From the NCBI GenBank assembly GCA_039024435.1, contig JBCCQH010000109.1:1-27326 (forward strand): DNA of 27,326 nt. The letters are read 5' to 3'. Position 1 is the first letter of the stretch. Every line of letters begins with the position of its first letter. The DNA is from JBCCQH01 sp039024435. Lineage in GTDB: Bacteria; Bacteroidota; Bacteroidia; J057; JADKCL01. The notes below the pieces were generated by a model that did not search any database, had not been told where the DNA came from, and saw nothing but the letters and a program-made list of their open reading frames with translations. Of the stretch, positions 25,941-27,326 are shown one piece after another. Both the position numbers and the translations under genes were made by a program.

Positions 25941-27326
25941 ATGCCTGATAATCCATCACTCAACTCTTACAACCGGCTGGAAAACCTGCCGCGTTCCGAA
26001 AATTTTGACCGGGCGCTGCGCGCGGAGGTGCGCGATGCCCTCTGGATGCTCTGCCGCCAGTGGCAGTTCGGCGAGTTCAAAGCCGAAGATGCGGGCTCGG
26101 CGGTCTTCAGTCGGATTGCTTCCAAGACCCATCCGGTGGTCAAATACTTACCCGAAGGTGCAACTGCTTCTTCGAACATCACCTACGCAACGCCGCTGGA
26201 AGTAATTGTCGAGCGGGAAACTCCGCCGATGGACCTGGTCCTGCGGATGGAGGCAGGGCGGCATTTTCTGCGGTTACTGGAAAAGGAAGCGGGGGCCTCG
26301 GCTGCCGGGAACGTGAAAGCCGAATTGCTGGCGGCGACGTCACCGGTGCCGTTGAAGATCACTTTGCCGGAGGAAGGGCCGGATGCGGCCTACTTGTTCG
26401 CGAATCGGCGGCTGCGGCAGGCGGCGGCTCTGGTGGCGGCGGGCGATTGCCTGGATGGCGGAGCGCTGTACAACTATTTGTACGTGAGCTCGTCGCGGGA
26501 CGTGAGCGATTTACTTGCCGGAAACAATTCCGAGGCGGATCGGGCGGGGGATGCTTTTGTGGACTGGTTTGCCCGGGTGTACAGTTTGCCGGGAAAAACC
26601 CAGAAGCCGGCGTACCAGGACGGTGCGATGGAGTACAAATTTGCCGTTGCGCCGCCCAAGCGCAACCGCCAACCGATCACTTTGCGGGCGGAAGGTTATC
26701 CGGGAGGTCGCCTGGACTGGTACAGTTTTGACCGGGATACCGATTATGAGTCGAAGTTGCGCCCGACGTCCACCCAAGCCCGGGAGGTAGAGGACCGCCG
26801 GATCACGGTGATTCCTTCGGAGACGGTATTTGCCGGGATGCCCAAGGCGCGCTGGTGGGAATTTGAAGATGGCCGGGTGAACCTCTACGGGGCGAATGCG
26901 GACAGCGTCAATCCCGCCGTACTGGTGTACAATGAGTTTTCGCTGATTTTCAGCAATGATTGGCTGATTGCGCCGCTGACTTTGCCGCTGGGGCACTTAG
27001 TGGAGATCAGTGAAATCATGGTTACGGATGTATTTGGGCAGGAGACGCTGGTCGAAGCGGCGGGCAGTGATTCGGCGGATGACTATTTGACCTGGGACAT
27101 GTTTTCGCTGCACCAGACCGGGGACAGCGTTTCGGGGCCGGACTACCGCTTGTTCCTCCCGCCCGTGGTGGACCGGGGGCAGGAAGGCAAGCCGTTTGAG
27201 TCGGTGAATTTCCTCCGCGACGAGATGGCCAATATGGTTTGGGCGGTGGAAAACCGGGTTCCCGATGGCCTGGGCGGATCCATGAATGGTTTCGAAGCGG
27301 CGTTGCGGGTGCGGCGCTACATCGAA
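25941..27326 (+). CDS. Conserved uncharacterised protein, partial at right edge
   Basis: 462 residues are visible from the ATG of MPDNPSLNSYNRLE; the frame stays open to the last base and the gene continues beyond the window. It starts 13 bases after the previous stop. Residues 24-55 (VRDALWMLCRQWQFGEF, then EDAGSAV) match, from memory, the recurring DPLWLLARQWQ-GEF-GEDAGSPV signature of a family of large hypothetical proteins in actinobacteria and others. Further recognisable blocks are RWWEFEDGRV (304), NDWLIAPLTLPLGHL (339) and VTDVFG. No signal peptide, membrane helix or catalytic motif can be seen. With the two preceding genes it completes a trio that appears to travel together. Confidence 0.65.
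   Translation, partial: MPDNPSLNSYNRLENLPRSENFDRALRAEVRDALWMLCRQWQFGEFKAEDAGSAVFSRIASKTHPVVKYLPEGATASSNITYATPLEVIVERETPPMDLVLRMEAGRHFLRLLEKEAGASAAGNVKAELLAATSPVPLKITLPEEGPDAAYLFANRRLRQAAALVAAGDCLDGGALYNYLYVSSSRDVSDLLAGNNSEADRAGDAFVDWFARVYSLPGKTQKPAYQDGAMEYKFAVAPPKRNRQPITLRAEGYPGGRLDWYSFDRDTDYESKLRPTSTQAREVEDRRITVIPSETVFAGMPKARWWEFEDGRVNLYGANADSVNPAVLVYNEFSLIFSNDWLIAPLTLPLGHLVEISEIMVTDVFGQETLVEAAGSDSADDYLTWDMFSLHQTGDSVSGPDYRLFLPPVVDRGQEGKPFESVNFLRDEMANMVWAVENRVPDGLGGSMNGFEAALRVRRYIE

Noticed and set aside
2426..27326. Assignment to a type VI system, eCIS or phage tail
   Set aside because: No sheath, tube, baseplate, LysM spike, VgrG, PAAR or AAA ATPase is visible in the window; only the effector-like domains are suggestive.
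2426..27326. Export by the type IX secretion system
   Set aside because: None of the complete proteins has an N-terminal signal peptide and none of their C-termini looks like a type IX sorting domain.
1..27326. CRISPR arrays, tRNA or rRNA genes, transposases
   Set aside because: I saw no regularly spaced repeats, cloverleaf sequences, rRNA segments or transposase motifs on either strand.

Overview
The window looks like a chromosome segment from a GC-rich member of the Bacteroidota, possibly Saprospiria/Lewinella-like. This rests on a Bacteroidota-type promoter (TAnnTTTG) before the sugar kinase, few Shine-Dalgarno sequences, and the character of the proteins. The taxon is an inference; no rRNA or other marker gene is present.

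Layout. Positions 1-406 hold no convincing gene but contain a long imperfect hairpin (92-198). A small GIY-YIG-like protein (712 to 407, minus strand) diverges from a PfkB-family sugar/nucleoside kinase (819-1751). A 674-base gap (1752-2425) follows. From 2426 to the right edge, seven very large plus-strand genes run head to tail with gaps or overlaps of -4 to +39 bases, including two ATGA stop/start overlaps. This looks like one transcription unit of more than 24.9 kb encoding over 8,200 residues; the last gene is cut by the window edge.

Genes of the giant cluster, in order: (1) a 1187-residue protein with two Ig-like repeat blocks and a C-terminal LAS/M15-like zinc peptidase domain; (2) a DUF6603-type protein; (3) a 1317-residue protein whose C-terminal part carries a pesticin/T4-lysozyme-like muramidase signature with E, T and D at the expected spacing; (4) a second, longer DUF6603-type protein sharing its last ~675 residues with (2); (5)-(7) three large uncharacterised proteins that I recall as recurring families of hypothetical proteins in unrelated bacteria.

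Interpretation. None of the seven products begins with a visible signal peptide and none shows clear membrane helices. Yet two of them end in domains predicted to cut peptidoglycan, one in the peptide and one in the glycan strand. The simplest reading is a large multi-protein machine, or a set of effectors, that meets a cell wall after non-Sec delivery, cell lysis or injection. No sheath, tube, baseplate, VgrG, PAAR, ATPase or immunity gene is visible, so it cannot be assigned to a known secretion or contractile system from this window. This cluster is the best candidate here for an undescribed system.
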